Positions 1-6,559 of a stretch of 9,558 nt of DNA are shown piece after piece. Positions within the stretch are counted from its first letter, which is position 1; every line of letters begins with the position of its first letter. This stretch comes from Candidatus Omnitrophota bacterium. GTDB lineage: Bacteria; Omnitrophota; Koll11; Zapsychrales; Fredricksoniimonadaceae. The DNA lies in NCBI GenBank assembly GCA_023247595.1, contig JAHFGF010000050.1, positions 1-9,558 of the forward strand, read 5' to 3'. The position numbers and the translations under genes were made by a program. The notes below the pieces were generated by a model, which was given only the letters and a program-made list of their open reading frames with translations, had not been told where the DNA came from and did not search any database.

Positions 1-102
1 ATTGGATTTGATCTTTATTGCCGGCTTTTAAAAGAATCTATCGAGCATTTGAAAAAGAAAATTTTTATGAAAAAGAATGAGGAGCGACAGAATGCTAAAT
101 AA
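1..102 (+). CDS. mfd: C-terminal end of transcription-repair coupling factor Mfd (partial, 5' end outside window)
   Basis: Frame 1 is open from the left edge to a TAA at 100-102 and encodes 33 residues beginning IGFDLYCRLLKESIEHLKKK. The IGFDLYCRLL segment is characteristic of Mfd just after its RecG-like translocase module (compare IGFSLYMELLENAV in E. coli and VGFDLYSQMLKEAI in B. subtilis). Mfd is the cytoplasmic ATP-driven translocase that removes stalled RNA polymerase and recruits UvrA for transcription-coupled repair. In known Mfd proteins about 150 residues of D7 domain follow this segment. Here a lysine-rich tail of about 20 residues is followed by a stop. The stop lies inside the surA start (ATG at 92, 11-base overlap), a normal operon junction, so the end looks real. 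The identification rests on one short motif. Confidence 0.68.
   Translation: MGFDLYCRLLKESIEHLKKKIFMKKNEERQNAK
79..84 (+). promoter_or_regulatory. Shine-Dalgarno site that fixes the surA start
   Basis: GAGGAG lies seven bases before the ATG at 92. It decides between two in-frame ATG codons. The ATG at 77 would overlap this site and adds five residues ahead of the signal peptide. The ATG at 92 has ideal spacing and gives a classical signal peptide. Confidence 0.8.
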
Positions 103-1033
103 GATCTTCATCGGTCTTTTGGTGATGGTTATTTTTTGCGCCAGTCCTCTGTGGGCGGCAATCAATCAAGACGGCGAGAAAATTATCGCCATCGTTAACG
201 ACGAGGTCATTACGCTCAAAGACCTGAAGTCTTACATGGCCACTTTATACAGCCAATTGCGCATTGAAAACAATGATCCTTTTGAAGTTGACCAAATTAT
301 GAAGCAGTACGAGGAGAAAGGGATCACTCAGCTGATTGAAGATAAATTAATCTTAGCAGCGTCCAAAGAAAAAGAAATTGTGATTAAAGACGCGGCGATT
401 GATAAAAAAATCGATAGCATCAGGTCTCGTTATCCGTCTGACCTTGTATTTCAAACCATGATGGAACAGCAGGGTATGACGGTTTCGGATGTCCGGGAGC
501 GTATTGCTGATCAGATGCGCGCTAAATTTATGGTTGATAATGAGGTGAAATCAAAGATTTTTGTCAATCCTCAAGAAGTGAACGAATATTATAATCAGCA
601 TCAGCAGGATTTTATTCAAAAGGCGCGGGTGAATCTCGATTCGATTTTTATTTCATTTGATAATGGATTGGAAGAAGCGCGCAAGGAAGCGGCGCTTGTG
701 TATGCCCAGATCAAAGAAGGAAAAGATTTCTCAGAGGTGGCCAAGGCCCATTCAGATTTGCCGTCTGTCGGGGTTATTGAGGAAGGGCAGTTAAAGCCGG
801 AGATTGAAGAAAAAGTTTTTAAGATGAAGGAAGACGAGGTTTCTGATCCTATTGAAGTGGAAAACGGTATTTATATATTTCGTTTTATCCGTAATTCTCC
901 TCGGGAAACCAGAACGCTTAAGGACGTCAAAGAGATTATTTACAACAAAATTTTTGAAAAGAAATTTCAAGACAGATTTAGCGCCTGGATTGAGAAATTG
1001 AGAAAGAAGGCCTATGTCGAGATCCGCAGCTAA
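92..1033 (+). CDS. surA: SurA-like periplasmic chaperone with one parvulin domain
   Basis: This 313-residue protein starts with a signal peptide (MLNKIFIGLLVMVIFCASPLWA, cut after about residue 22). A SurA N-terminal chaperone region follows (about 30-170, with IVNDEVITLKDL at 34-45), then one parvulin-like PpiC domain (about 178-268) and a C-terminal helix (275-313). SurA proteins hold unfolded outer-membrane proteins in the periplasm. E. coli SurA is 428 residues with two parvulin domains, so this one is short. The parvulin segment keeps the fold pattern (GKDFSEVAKAHSD, then EDEVSDPIEVENGIYIF). It lacks the usual histidines: the ARHILV-type strand reads ARVNLDSIFI, and GYHIIK reads GIYIFR. 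Isomerase activity is therefore doubtful and chaperone function more likely. The start is chosen by the GAGGAG at 79-84. The gene overlaps the upstream mfd end by 11 bases and pdxA by 20. PpiD or PrsA-like naming is possible. Confidence 0.85.
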   Translation: MLNKIFIGLLVMVIFCASPLWAAINQDGEKIIAIVNDEVITLKDLKSYMATLYSQLRIENNDPFEVDQIMKQYEEKGITQLIEDKLILAASKEKEIVIKDAAIDKKIDSIRSRYPSDLVFQTMMEQQGMTVSDVRERIADQMRAKFMVDNEVKSKIFVNPQEVNEYYNQHQQDFIQKARVNLDSIFISFDNGLEEARKEAALVYAQIKEGKDFSEVAKAHSDLPSVGVIEEGQLKPEIEEKVFKMKEDEVSDPIEVENGIYIFRFIRNSPRETRTLKDVKEIIYNKIFEKKFQDRFSAWIEKLRKKAYVEIRS

Positions 1034-1955
1034 GGTTATCGGGATTACCTTGGGCGATCCGGCCGGCATCGGCCCTGAAGTCACGGCAAAGGCTCTGCGA
1101 AGAAGAAAGCGTTCATCCAAAGAAAAATTTGTAATTATCGGCGATGACTTGTCTTTCAAAAAATATTTTGCTGGGTTGAAGAATCAATTGGAATTCCTGC
1201 CGGTTCGCATCGAAACTCGTCAGAACTATAAGTTGGGTTGTCCCAACGCCCAAAGCGCTGAATTATCCTTTCGATTTTTGGCCAAATCCGTTGAATTGTT
1301 GAAAAACAAATCCATCCACGCTGTTGTTACAGCGCCCTTATCCAAAGAATATGTCAGTGCTAGTGATTCTGCATTTGTTGGGCACACGGAATATTACGCG
1401 CAAATGTTTGGTGTTCAAAAATTTGACATGATGTTTGTAACTAAACAGATCAAATCCGTCATTGTCACGCGGCATGTGCCGATCCAGAAAGTTTTTCAAC
1501 TGCTGACACAAAAAAAAGTTTATGAAAGTATTGCTCTCGCCCACAAATCCCTGAAGGAGCAGTTTGGTATTAGGCGTCCTTCGATTGCCGTCTGCGGATT
1601 AAATCCGCACGCGGGAGAGGGAGGAAAAATCGGCCAAGAAGAAGTGAAATCGATTATTCCCGCAATAAAGGCTGCTCAAAAACTCGGCATTAAAGTGCAG
1701 GGTCCGTTTGCCGCAGATACCATGTTTATTCCCCGACGATGCAAAGATTTTGATGTCATCATCAGCATGTTTCATGATCAAGGATTGATTGCCATGAAAA
1801 CGCTGTATTTTGATTCGGTTGTTAATCTAACCATCGGATTGCCATTTGTGCGAACATCACCCGCCCACGGTACGGCTTATGATATCGCTGGTAAAAACAA
1901 AGCCGATGCCTCATCGATGTTTCATGCGATTGATTTGGCTGCGCAGCTATCATGA
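1014..1955 (+). CDS. pdxA: 4-hydroxythreonine-4-phosphate dehydrogenase PdxA
   Basis: PdxA oxidises 4-phosphohydroxy-L-threonine with NAD(P); the product, after decarboxylation, is used by PdxJ to make pyridoxine phosphate in the DXP-dependent vitamin B6 pathway. The 313-residue protein is near the usual family length of about 330. Family motifs appear in order: GDPAGIGPEV (14-23), TAPLSKEYV (106-114), GHTEYYA (123-129), TRHVPI (152-157), GLNPHAGEGGKIGQEE (195-210), GPFAADTMF (230-238), SMFHDQG (251-257) and a C-terminal PFVRTSPAHGTAYDIAGK segment. The three metal-ligand histidines expected from E. coli PdxA are present as H154, H199 and H254. H124-T125 match the substrate-binding His-Thr pair. 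The ATG at 1014 is the only good start. It lies inside surA (20-base overlap) with AAGAAGG just upstream at unusually close spacing, so translation is probably coupled. The stop overlaps the ksgA ATG as ATGA. Confidence 0.96.
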   Translation: MSRSAAKVIGITLGDPAGIGPEVTAKALRRRKRSSKEKFVIIGDDLSFKKYFAGLKNQLEFLPVRIETRQNYKLGCPNAQSAELSFRFLAKSVELLKNKSIHAVVTAPLSKEYVSASDSAFVGHTEYYAQMFGVQKFDMMFVTKQIKSVIVTRHVPIQKVFQLLTQKKVYESIALAHKSLKEQFGIRRPSIAVCGLNPHAGEGGKIGQEEVKSIIPAIKAAQKLGIKVQGPFAADTMFIPRRCKDFDVIISMFHDQGLIAMKTLYFDSVVNLTIGLPFVRTSPAHGTAYDIAGKNKADASSMFHAIDLAAQLS

Positions 1956-2788
1956 TCTTCAAACCCTTTTTTAAATCAAATAAAGAAAAAAAGAATATGG
2001 TTCGTCCTAAAAAAAGTTTAGGGCAGAACTTTTTGGTCGATTCTCATATCATCGGCAGGATGATTGACGCATGTCATTTGTCCAAGGATGAGACGGTCAT
2101 CGAAATCGGCCCGGGCACAGGCGCCATTACTCGAGAGATTGCCTGCCGGGTTAAGAAACTTGTTGCCGTGGAAACGGACCGCAGCCTTGTGGATCGATTG
2201 CAAACCGAGTTTACCCAGAATCAGATTCAACTGATTCATGCTGATTTTTTAAAAGTGGATTTATTTCAGCTGCATTCGGGAGAACAGTGGAAGGTTGTTG
2301 GTAATTTGCCTTATTACATTTCAACGCCGATAATCACGAAGATTCTAGAACACAGGCAGTTGTTTTGTGAGTTTTATTTAACCGTTCAACAGGAGTTTGC
2401 TCAAAGGTTGGTTGCTTCACCGGGAGGCAAGGATTACGGATCTTTCTCGTGTTTTGTCCAATATTATGCGGATGTTCAAATCTTATTTAATATCAAAAGA
2501 TCATGCTTTAAACCCGTCCCCAAAGTGGATTCCTGTTTTGTGAAATTAACCATGCGGCAAAAACCGCTTTGGCAGGTTCAGGATGAAGTTTTTTTATTTA
2601 AGATGATTCGTTTAGGATTTCAACAGCGCCGTAAAACATTAATCAACGCATTGTCAGCCTCATTCGCGAAATCAGATGTAGGAGACGCTTTAGCCTCTGC
2701 CGGATTGTCGCCGCAGATTAGGGCTGAGCAGGTGACCTTAGAGCAATTTATCAACTTAAGCCATGTGCTTTTAAAGCGTTCCCCGTAG
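1952..2788 (+). CDS. rsmA: 16S rRNA dimethyladenosine transferase KsgA/RsmA
   Basis: KsgA/RsmA uses S-adenosylmethionine to dimethylate two adjacent adenines in the helix 45 loop of 16S rRNA (A1518/A1519 in E. coli), a late check on 30S assembly. Visible motifs are KKSLGQNFLVD (20-30), the SAM-binding IEIGPGTGAITREIA (50-64), the acidic VAVETDR (71-77), HADFL (96-100), the catalytic NLPYYISTPI (118-127), QQEFAQRLVASPGGKDYG (146-163), CFKPVPKVDS (185-194) and GFQQRRKTL (222-230). All core motifs are intact. With the first ATG the protein has 278 residues and overlaps pdxA by four bases (ATGA). The in-frame ATG at 1997 gives a 263-residue form whose N-terminus (MVRPKKSLGQNF) is closer to the family norm. 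Neither start has a strong ribosome-binding site, so the start is unresolved. This is the last gene of the first unit. Confidence 0.95.
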   Translation: MIFKPFFKSNKEKKNMVRPKKSLGQNFLVDSHIIGRMIDACHLSKDETVIEIGPGTGAITREIACRVKKLVAVETDRSLVDRLQTEFTQNQIQLIHADFLKVDLFQLHSGEQWKVVGNLPYYISTPIITKILEHRQLFCEFYLTVQQEFAQRLVASPGGKDYGSFSCFVQYYADVQILFNIKRSCFKPVPKVDSCFVKLTMRQKPLWQVQDEVFLFKMIRLGFQQRRKTLINALSASFAKSDVGDALASAGLSPQIRAEQVTLEQFINLSHVLLKRSP

Positions 2789-2824
2789 TCATGACGTATT
2801 AGAAAATAAAATTAAGAAACGTTC

Positions 2825-2853
2825 CATTTTGGTTCGTTGACATGTGATATAAT
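2825..2853 (+). promoter_or_regulatory. Extended -10 promoter for the ybgC-ldt operon
   Basis: TGATATAAT at 2845-2853 is a perfect extended -10 element (TG, one base, TATAAT). The position 17 bases upstream (2825-2830, CATTTT) is a poor -35, as expected for extended -10 promoters. Transcription would start near 2860, giving a leader of about 30 bases before the ATG at 2892. The site lies in the only gap (2789-2891) between units 1 and 2. Confidence 0.66.
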
Positions 2854-2891
2854 TTTTTCAAATTACTTAATTGATTACAGGATAGAATTCG

Positions 2892-3272
2892 ATGGAAAAA
2901 AGAATTTATTATCACGACACAGACGCGGGTGGTGTTGTTTATTACGGCCGTTATTTGTCGTTTTTGGAAGAAGCTAGGACTGAGCTGTTAGACGCGACAG
3001 GCCTGACGGTCAAAGATTTAAATGGCCGCGGTTATTTATTTGCGGTCCGTAAATGCACCATCACCTATAAAGCGCCCGCCCGGTACAGCGATATTATTTT
3101 GTGTGACGCGAAGGTCGTTAAGATGACAGCGGCGCAATTGTTTTTCGAACAAAAGATTCTCCTTAAGGAAACACAGCAATTGCTCGTTGTCGCCGAAGTT
3201 GCTTTAGCCTGTCTAAGTCTGGATTTTAAACCCAGAGAACTTCCCGAAGATTTACGTTTAAAACTACAGTAA
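2892..3272 (+). CDS. ybgC: YbgC-type acyl-CoA thioesterase (hotdog fold, 4HBT family)
   Basis: This 126-residue protein is a single hotdog domain of the 4-hydroxybenzoyl-CoA thioesterase family. The diagnostic N-terminus is YYHDTDAGGVVYYGRYLSFL followed by EEARTELL, matching the family pattern YxxDTDAGGVVYxxxYLxFxExARTE. By alignment with YbgC and 4HBT, D11 is the catalytic aspartate. The family hydrolyses acyl-CoA thioesters in the cytoplasm; in proteobacteria ybgC sits next to tolQRAB and is linked to the envelope and phospholipid metabolism. No tol gene is visible here. The start has an AGGA site at 2879-2882, nine bases upstream. It is the first gene behind the extended -10 promoter, and the protease gene begins six bases after its stop, so it leads the operon. 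The substrate cannot be told from sequence. Confidence 0.9.
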   Translation: MEKRIYYHDTDAGGVVYYGRYLSFLEEARTELLDATGLTVKDLNGRGYLFAVRKCTITYKAPARYSDIILCDAKVVKMTAAQLFFEQKILLKETQQLLVVAEVALACLSLDFKPRELPEDLRLKLQ

Positions 3273-3278
3273 CCAGCC

Positions 3279-4649
3279 ATGATTAATTCTCGTTCATATC
3301 GATCCATTATTTGTGCGCTATTCATTTATTTGGCCATTTCTCCAATAATTTTTGCGGAGTCTTTGCCTACGCAGGACGCGATTAAAACGTTGTCGGTGAT
3401 TGCGGCTATACCGTTATCAAAACCGAAGAGCGCGGCTATTATTACGGATGAGGCCCAGAAACTTTATGAAAAATATCAAAAGGCTGTTTATCAAATCCGC
3501 GTGATTGATTTAGCCAGCGGAAAAAAATCTGTCATTGGTTCTGGTTTTCAGTTTTCCCCGCAGGGACATGTGGCCACCAATTTTCACGTAGTTTCGGAAG
3601 CGGTCCACGCTCCCAAAAGATTTAAAATTGAATTCCTGCGGTTTGACGGCAGCAGCGGTGAATTAAATCTTAAGGCGATTGACGTGGTCCATGATTTAGC
3701 TGTTTTGCAAAACGCTGATCTGGGTTCAAATTTTCTCGAATTCGGAAGTTCAGATTTTCCCAAAGGCACGAGAATTTTTTCCATGGGCAATCCGCATGAT
3801 CTTGGGATGTCTATTGTGGAAGGAAACTATAACGGGCTTTTAGAAAAATCATTGTATCGAAAAATTCATTTTTCCGGTTCTCTCAACGGCGGTATGAGTG
3901 GGGGGCCGGCGTTGGATTACACGGGAAAGGTTGTTGGTATCAACGTTTCAACCTATGGTAATCAGTTAAGTTTTTTGGTTCCGGTTGATTATCTAAAGGC
4001 GTTGTATGAACGCATTAAAACTATAACTACCGAAGCTTTGCCGGTCGACAGCTGGAGCAGCGATATTGAACATCAGTTGTCAGAAAACCAATCGGGATTG
4101 ATTGACGGTTTGTTGTCTGCCGATTGGGAAATGCTTCCTATCGGCGATGCTGTTGTCCCCGGAGAAATGACCAAATTGTTTAAATGCTGGGGAGAATCTA
4201 AGGATGAAAAGGAAGAGCTGTATCAGTGGGCGTCTTTAAAGTGTTCGAGCCAGGATGATGTCTTTATCGCCAATGATTTAAGAACCGGCCAGGTGATTTA
4301 TAATTATGTTTGGATCAAAAGCAAAGGTTTAAATCTGTTTCGTTTTTACCGCTTATATGAAACTTGGTTTTCACAGCCCTTTCAATTTGATAACGCCAGA
4401 GAGGAAGATGTCAAAAATTTTCAGTGCCAAACGGGTTTTGTTTATATGGATGGCGAGCATTGGAAGACCATTGTTTGCGCCCGTCAGTACAAGAAGTTTC
4501 CCAAGCTGTATGACATAAATATCAATATGGCTTCGGTTGATCAGTACAAAAAAGGGTTATTGATGGAAATGGTGGCGTTGGGTGTCACTCAGGAAAAATC
4601 CCAGGCGTTGATGCGCAAGTTCATGAGGTCCGTCAAATGGAAAAAATAA
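3279..4649 (+). CDS. Secreted trypsin-like serine protease with an unknown C-terminal domain
   Basis: A signal peptide (about residues 1-26, ending SPIIFA) sends this 456-residue protein to the periplasm or surface. A chymotrypsin-fold protease domain of the HtrA/Trypsin_2 type spans about 65-248. Its complete triad is H103 in ATNFHVVS, D139 in VHDLAVLQ and S207 in NGGMSGGPAL, where HtrA usually has GNSGGP. Supporting motifs are GSGFQFSPQGHVATNFHVV, SMGNPH (168-173) and GKVVGINVSTYG. No PDZ domain is recognisable. Residues 255-456 instead form an unrecognised region with four cysteines (303, 322, 383, 400) that could make disulfides once exported. There is no clear ribosome-binding site. The six-base gap from ybgC suggests coupled translation. 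The last 13 bases overlap the next gene, an FHA-domain membrane protein, and a shared pathway is plausible. The substrate is unknown. Confidence 0.85.
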   Translation: MINSRSYRSIICALFIYLAISPIIFAESLPTQDAIKTLSVIAAIPLSKPKSAAIITDEAQKLYEKYQKAVYQIRVIDLASGKKSVIGSGFQFSPQGHVATNFHVVSEAVHAPKRFKIEFLRFDGSSGELNLKAIDVVHDLAVLQNADLGSNFLEFGSSDFPKGTRIFSMGNPHDLGMSIVEGNYNGLLEKSLYRKIHFSGSLNGGMSGGPALDYTGKVVGINVSTYGNQLSFLVPVDYLKALYERIKTITTEALPVDSWSSDIEHQLSENQSGLIDGLLSADWEMLPIGDAVVPGEMTKLFKCWGESKDEKEELYQWASLKCSSQDDVFIANDLRTGQVIYNYVWIKSKGLNLFRFYRLYETWFSQPFQFDNAREEDVKNFQCQTGFVYMDGEHWKTIVCARQYKKFPKLYDININMASVDQYKKGLLMEMVALGVTQEKSQALMRKFMRSVKWKK

Positions 4650-5668
4650 TCCTGGAAGTCATGAAAGATTCCGGCAAGCGTCCGGATTACCGTATTTTTA
4701 GTTCCATGGTTATTTCTATGGGTAGAGCATATGACAACGATCTGATTGTTTCCGATCCGCATGTATCACAAATGCATTGTATGCTGCGGGCTCATGAACA
4801 CGGATACACGCTTGAAGATTTGGGAAGCCTTAACGGAACATGGTTGATGCCTGTTGCGTCTCAACGTCAGGAAGTATCGGTAAAAGCAGATAGTGATGCT
4901 CAGGAGAAAACAGCGTCGCTCAAATTAAAAAATAAAATTCACGTTCAAGAGCGAGTCAGTATTTCTTCTGGAGATATTATTCTTATTGGGCAAACGCGAA
5001 TTCGTTTTATGGTTTCCAGTCATGAGGTCGAGGCGGCTAAGCCGATGATACGGCCGAATGCTTTCTTTGAAGAAATTAATTCACCAGGCAAGGCCTGGCT
5101 GATTGTGACTAGCGCGGTTATGCTGGGATGCGTGGTGGAACATCAGGAAAGTGTTAAAAACCTTCCTATCTCAAAATTTGTGTCCGTCAGTATTGGTTTA
5201 ATTTTCGCGTTTTTGATTTGGTCAGGCATATGGTCGTTTGCCGGATGGCTGATTAAGCGAAAATCATTTTTTAACGCCCATTTATCCTGGGTGACGCTTT
5301 TTTTCTTAGGAATGACGCTGACCTATCCTTTGGCCGATCACATGGGTTATATCTTTTGCCAAGAGATTGTGGAAATGGCGGTGGGGTCGTTTATTTTTTG
5401 GGTCTTTATTGCGGCGCTTGTGGTTGGGCATCTCATCATCGCCACTCACATTGCTCGACGCTATCAAATCATTGCTTCAGCAGCCATATCAACAGCCATT
5501 GTGGTTTTTGGTCTTGTCTCGGCCTTTGCCGGCAAACCGCAATTTAATCCACTGCCGGATTTATACGGGACATTGATTCCTCCATATGCGCGTGTTATGC
5601 CAGGGGATTCGATTGATCAATTTTTAAATAAAAGTAATAGAATTTTTGTTTTTAAATCCAATGAATAA
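4637..5668 (+). CDS. Membrane protein with N-terminal FHA domain
   Basis: This 343-residue protein starts with a forkhead-associated domain (about 1-127), a phosphothreonine-binding module. Its conserved residues are present: G29-R30, S44 and H47 in DPHVSQMHC, and SLNGTW (64-69). A charged stretch at about 72-105 is inserted between FHA strands. Five hydrophobic segments follow at about 153-170, 182-206, 215-233, 250-272 and 277-298, then a tail of about 45 residues. If the FHA domain is cytoplasmic, five membrane spans would put the tail in the periplasm, the compartment of the neighbouring protease. The ATG at 4637 lies inside the protease gene (13-base overlap) and has a well-placed GAGG at 4625-4628. 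I recognise no family for the membrane part. The likely role is reading a Ser/Thr kinase signal at the inner membrane, but no kinase gene is in the window. Confidence 0.82.
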   Translation: MEKIILEVMKDSGKRPDYRIFSSMVISMGRAYDNDLIVSDPHVSQMHCMLRAHEHGYTLEDLGSLNGTWLMPVASQRQEVSVKADSDAQEKTASLKLKNKIHVQERVSISSGDIILIGQTRIRFMVSSHEVEAAKPMIRPNAFFEEINSPGKAWLIVTSAVMLGCVVEHQESVKNLPISKFVSVSIGLIFAFLIWSGIWSFAGWLIKRKSFFNAHLSWVTLFFLGMTLTYPLADHMGYIFCQEIVEMAVGSFIFWVFIAALVVGHLIIATHIARRYQIIASAAISTAIVVFGLVSAFAGKPQFNPLPDLYGTLIPPYARVMPGDSIDQFLNKSNRIFVFKSNE

Positions 5669-6557
5669 ACATTTAGAAGAAACTGGCAAACGTATTTCCG
5701 TGGGCATCCAGTCAACTTTTGTTGGCGTTGTAATCAATGTGACGTTTGCCATGATCAAAGCTATCGCGGGTGTGATGGGGAATTCTTATGCGTTAATCGC
5801 GGATGCGGTTGAATCCGCTTTGGATATTTTTTCATCGGTCGCGGTTTTAGGTGGGCTTAAGATTGCGGCCATTCCTCCCGACGAGAATCATCCCTACGGG
5901 CACGGCAAAGCAGAACCATTGGCGGCCATGGTTGTGGCGCTGGTCTTGATGGCAACCGCCTTTGCTTTGACTCTGGGAAGCGTGAATGAGATTTTAACCG
6001 TTTCCAAACGTATTCCGGAAGTTTTTACGTTGTATGTTTTAATCCTTGTGATTGTGGTCAAAGAGATATTATTCCGAGTGATTTTCAAGCTTGGAAAAGT
6101 AACCGCGTCATCCGCTGTTCAGGCAGATGCCTGGCATCATCGCAGCGATGCCATTACCTCGCTTGCGGCGTTTGTCGGCATTAGTATTGCCATCATTGGC
6201 GGGAAAGGGTATGAATCCGCGGATGACTGGGCGGCATTATTTGCCGCTGGAATTATTTTTTTAAACGCGTACCGTCTTTTAAAACCCGCCTTAGATGAAA
6301 TCATGGATGCCGCTCCGTCAGTAGAATTAGAAATGGATTTGCGTAAGACAGCTTTAACGGTTGAAGGTGTTGTTGATTTAGATAAATGTTTTATCCGGAA
6401 AATGGGTTATTCTTATTATGTGGATTTGCATGTGGTTGTCGATGGCGGAATATCGGTCAGATCAGGGCATCAAATCGCTCACGCGGTCAAAGATAAAATA
6501 AAAGTCACTCATCCATCGATCATGGATGTTTTTATTCATGTGGAACCGGCGCGCTAA
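5661..6557 (+). CDS. Cation diffusion facilitator (CDF) metal efflux transporter
   Basis: This 298-residue inner-membrane antiporter exports divalent metal ions using the proton gradient. It aligns well with E. coli YiiP/FieF. Transport site residues are E51 and D55 in TM2 (ALIADAVESALDIFSS) and H159 and D163 in TM5 (DAWHHRSD). YiiP has D45 and D49 in TM2, so the first ligand is Glu instead of Asp. The loop motif DENHPYGHGKAE (74-85) matches YiiP site B (D74, H77, H81). The C-terminal cytoplasmic domain (about 215-298) keeps H257, H270 and H293, with E295 at the YiiP D285 position. Substrate (Zn, Fe, Mn, Co or Cd) cannot be assigned safely. The ATG at 5661 overlaps the FHA stop by eight bases. 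A TTG at 5646 would add five residues. Neither has a clear ribosome-binding site, so coupling is likely. Confidence 0.93.
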   Translation: MNKHLEETGKRISVGIQSTFVGVVINVTFAMIKAIAGVMGNSYALIADAVESALDIFSSVAVLGGLKIAAIPPDENHPYGHGKAEPLAAMVVALVLMATAFALTLGSVNEILTVSKRIPEVFTLYVLILVIVVKEILFRVIFKLGKVTASSAVQADAWHHRSDAITSLAAFVGISIAIIGGKGYESADDWAALFAAGIIFLNAYRLLKPALDEIMDAAPSVELEMDLRKTALTVEGVVDLDKCFIRKMGYSYYVDLHVVVDGGISVRSGHQIAHAVKDKIKVTHPSIMDVFIHVEPAR

Positions 6558-6559
6558 TC

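Noticed and set aside
791..1159. 122-codon open frame on the minus strand
   Set aside because: It lies wholly across surA and pdxA, which both have clear family motifs. It has no recognisable domain.
2813..2836. Hairpin AACGTTCC/GGTTCGTT after ksgA as a terminator
   Set aside because: The stem is broken by two T-T mismatches and no T-run follows at the right distance. The later T-stretch belongs to the promoter region.
2837..2853. TTGACA close to TATAAT before ybgC as a -35/-10 pair
   Set aside because: The two hexamers are only five bases apart, far short of the 16-18 bases needed. Only the extended -10 was kept.
5356..5576. Two short overlapping + strand open frames
   Set aside because: They are out-of-frame shadows of the membrane region of the FHA protein, with no recognisable features.
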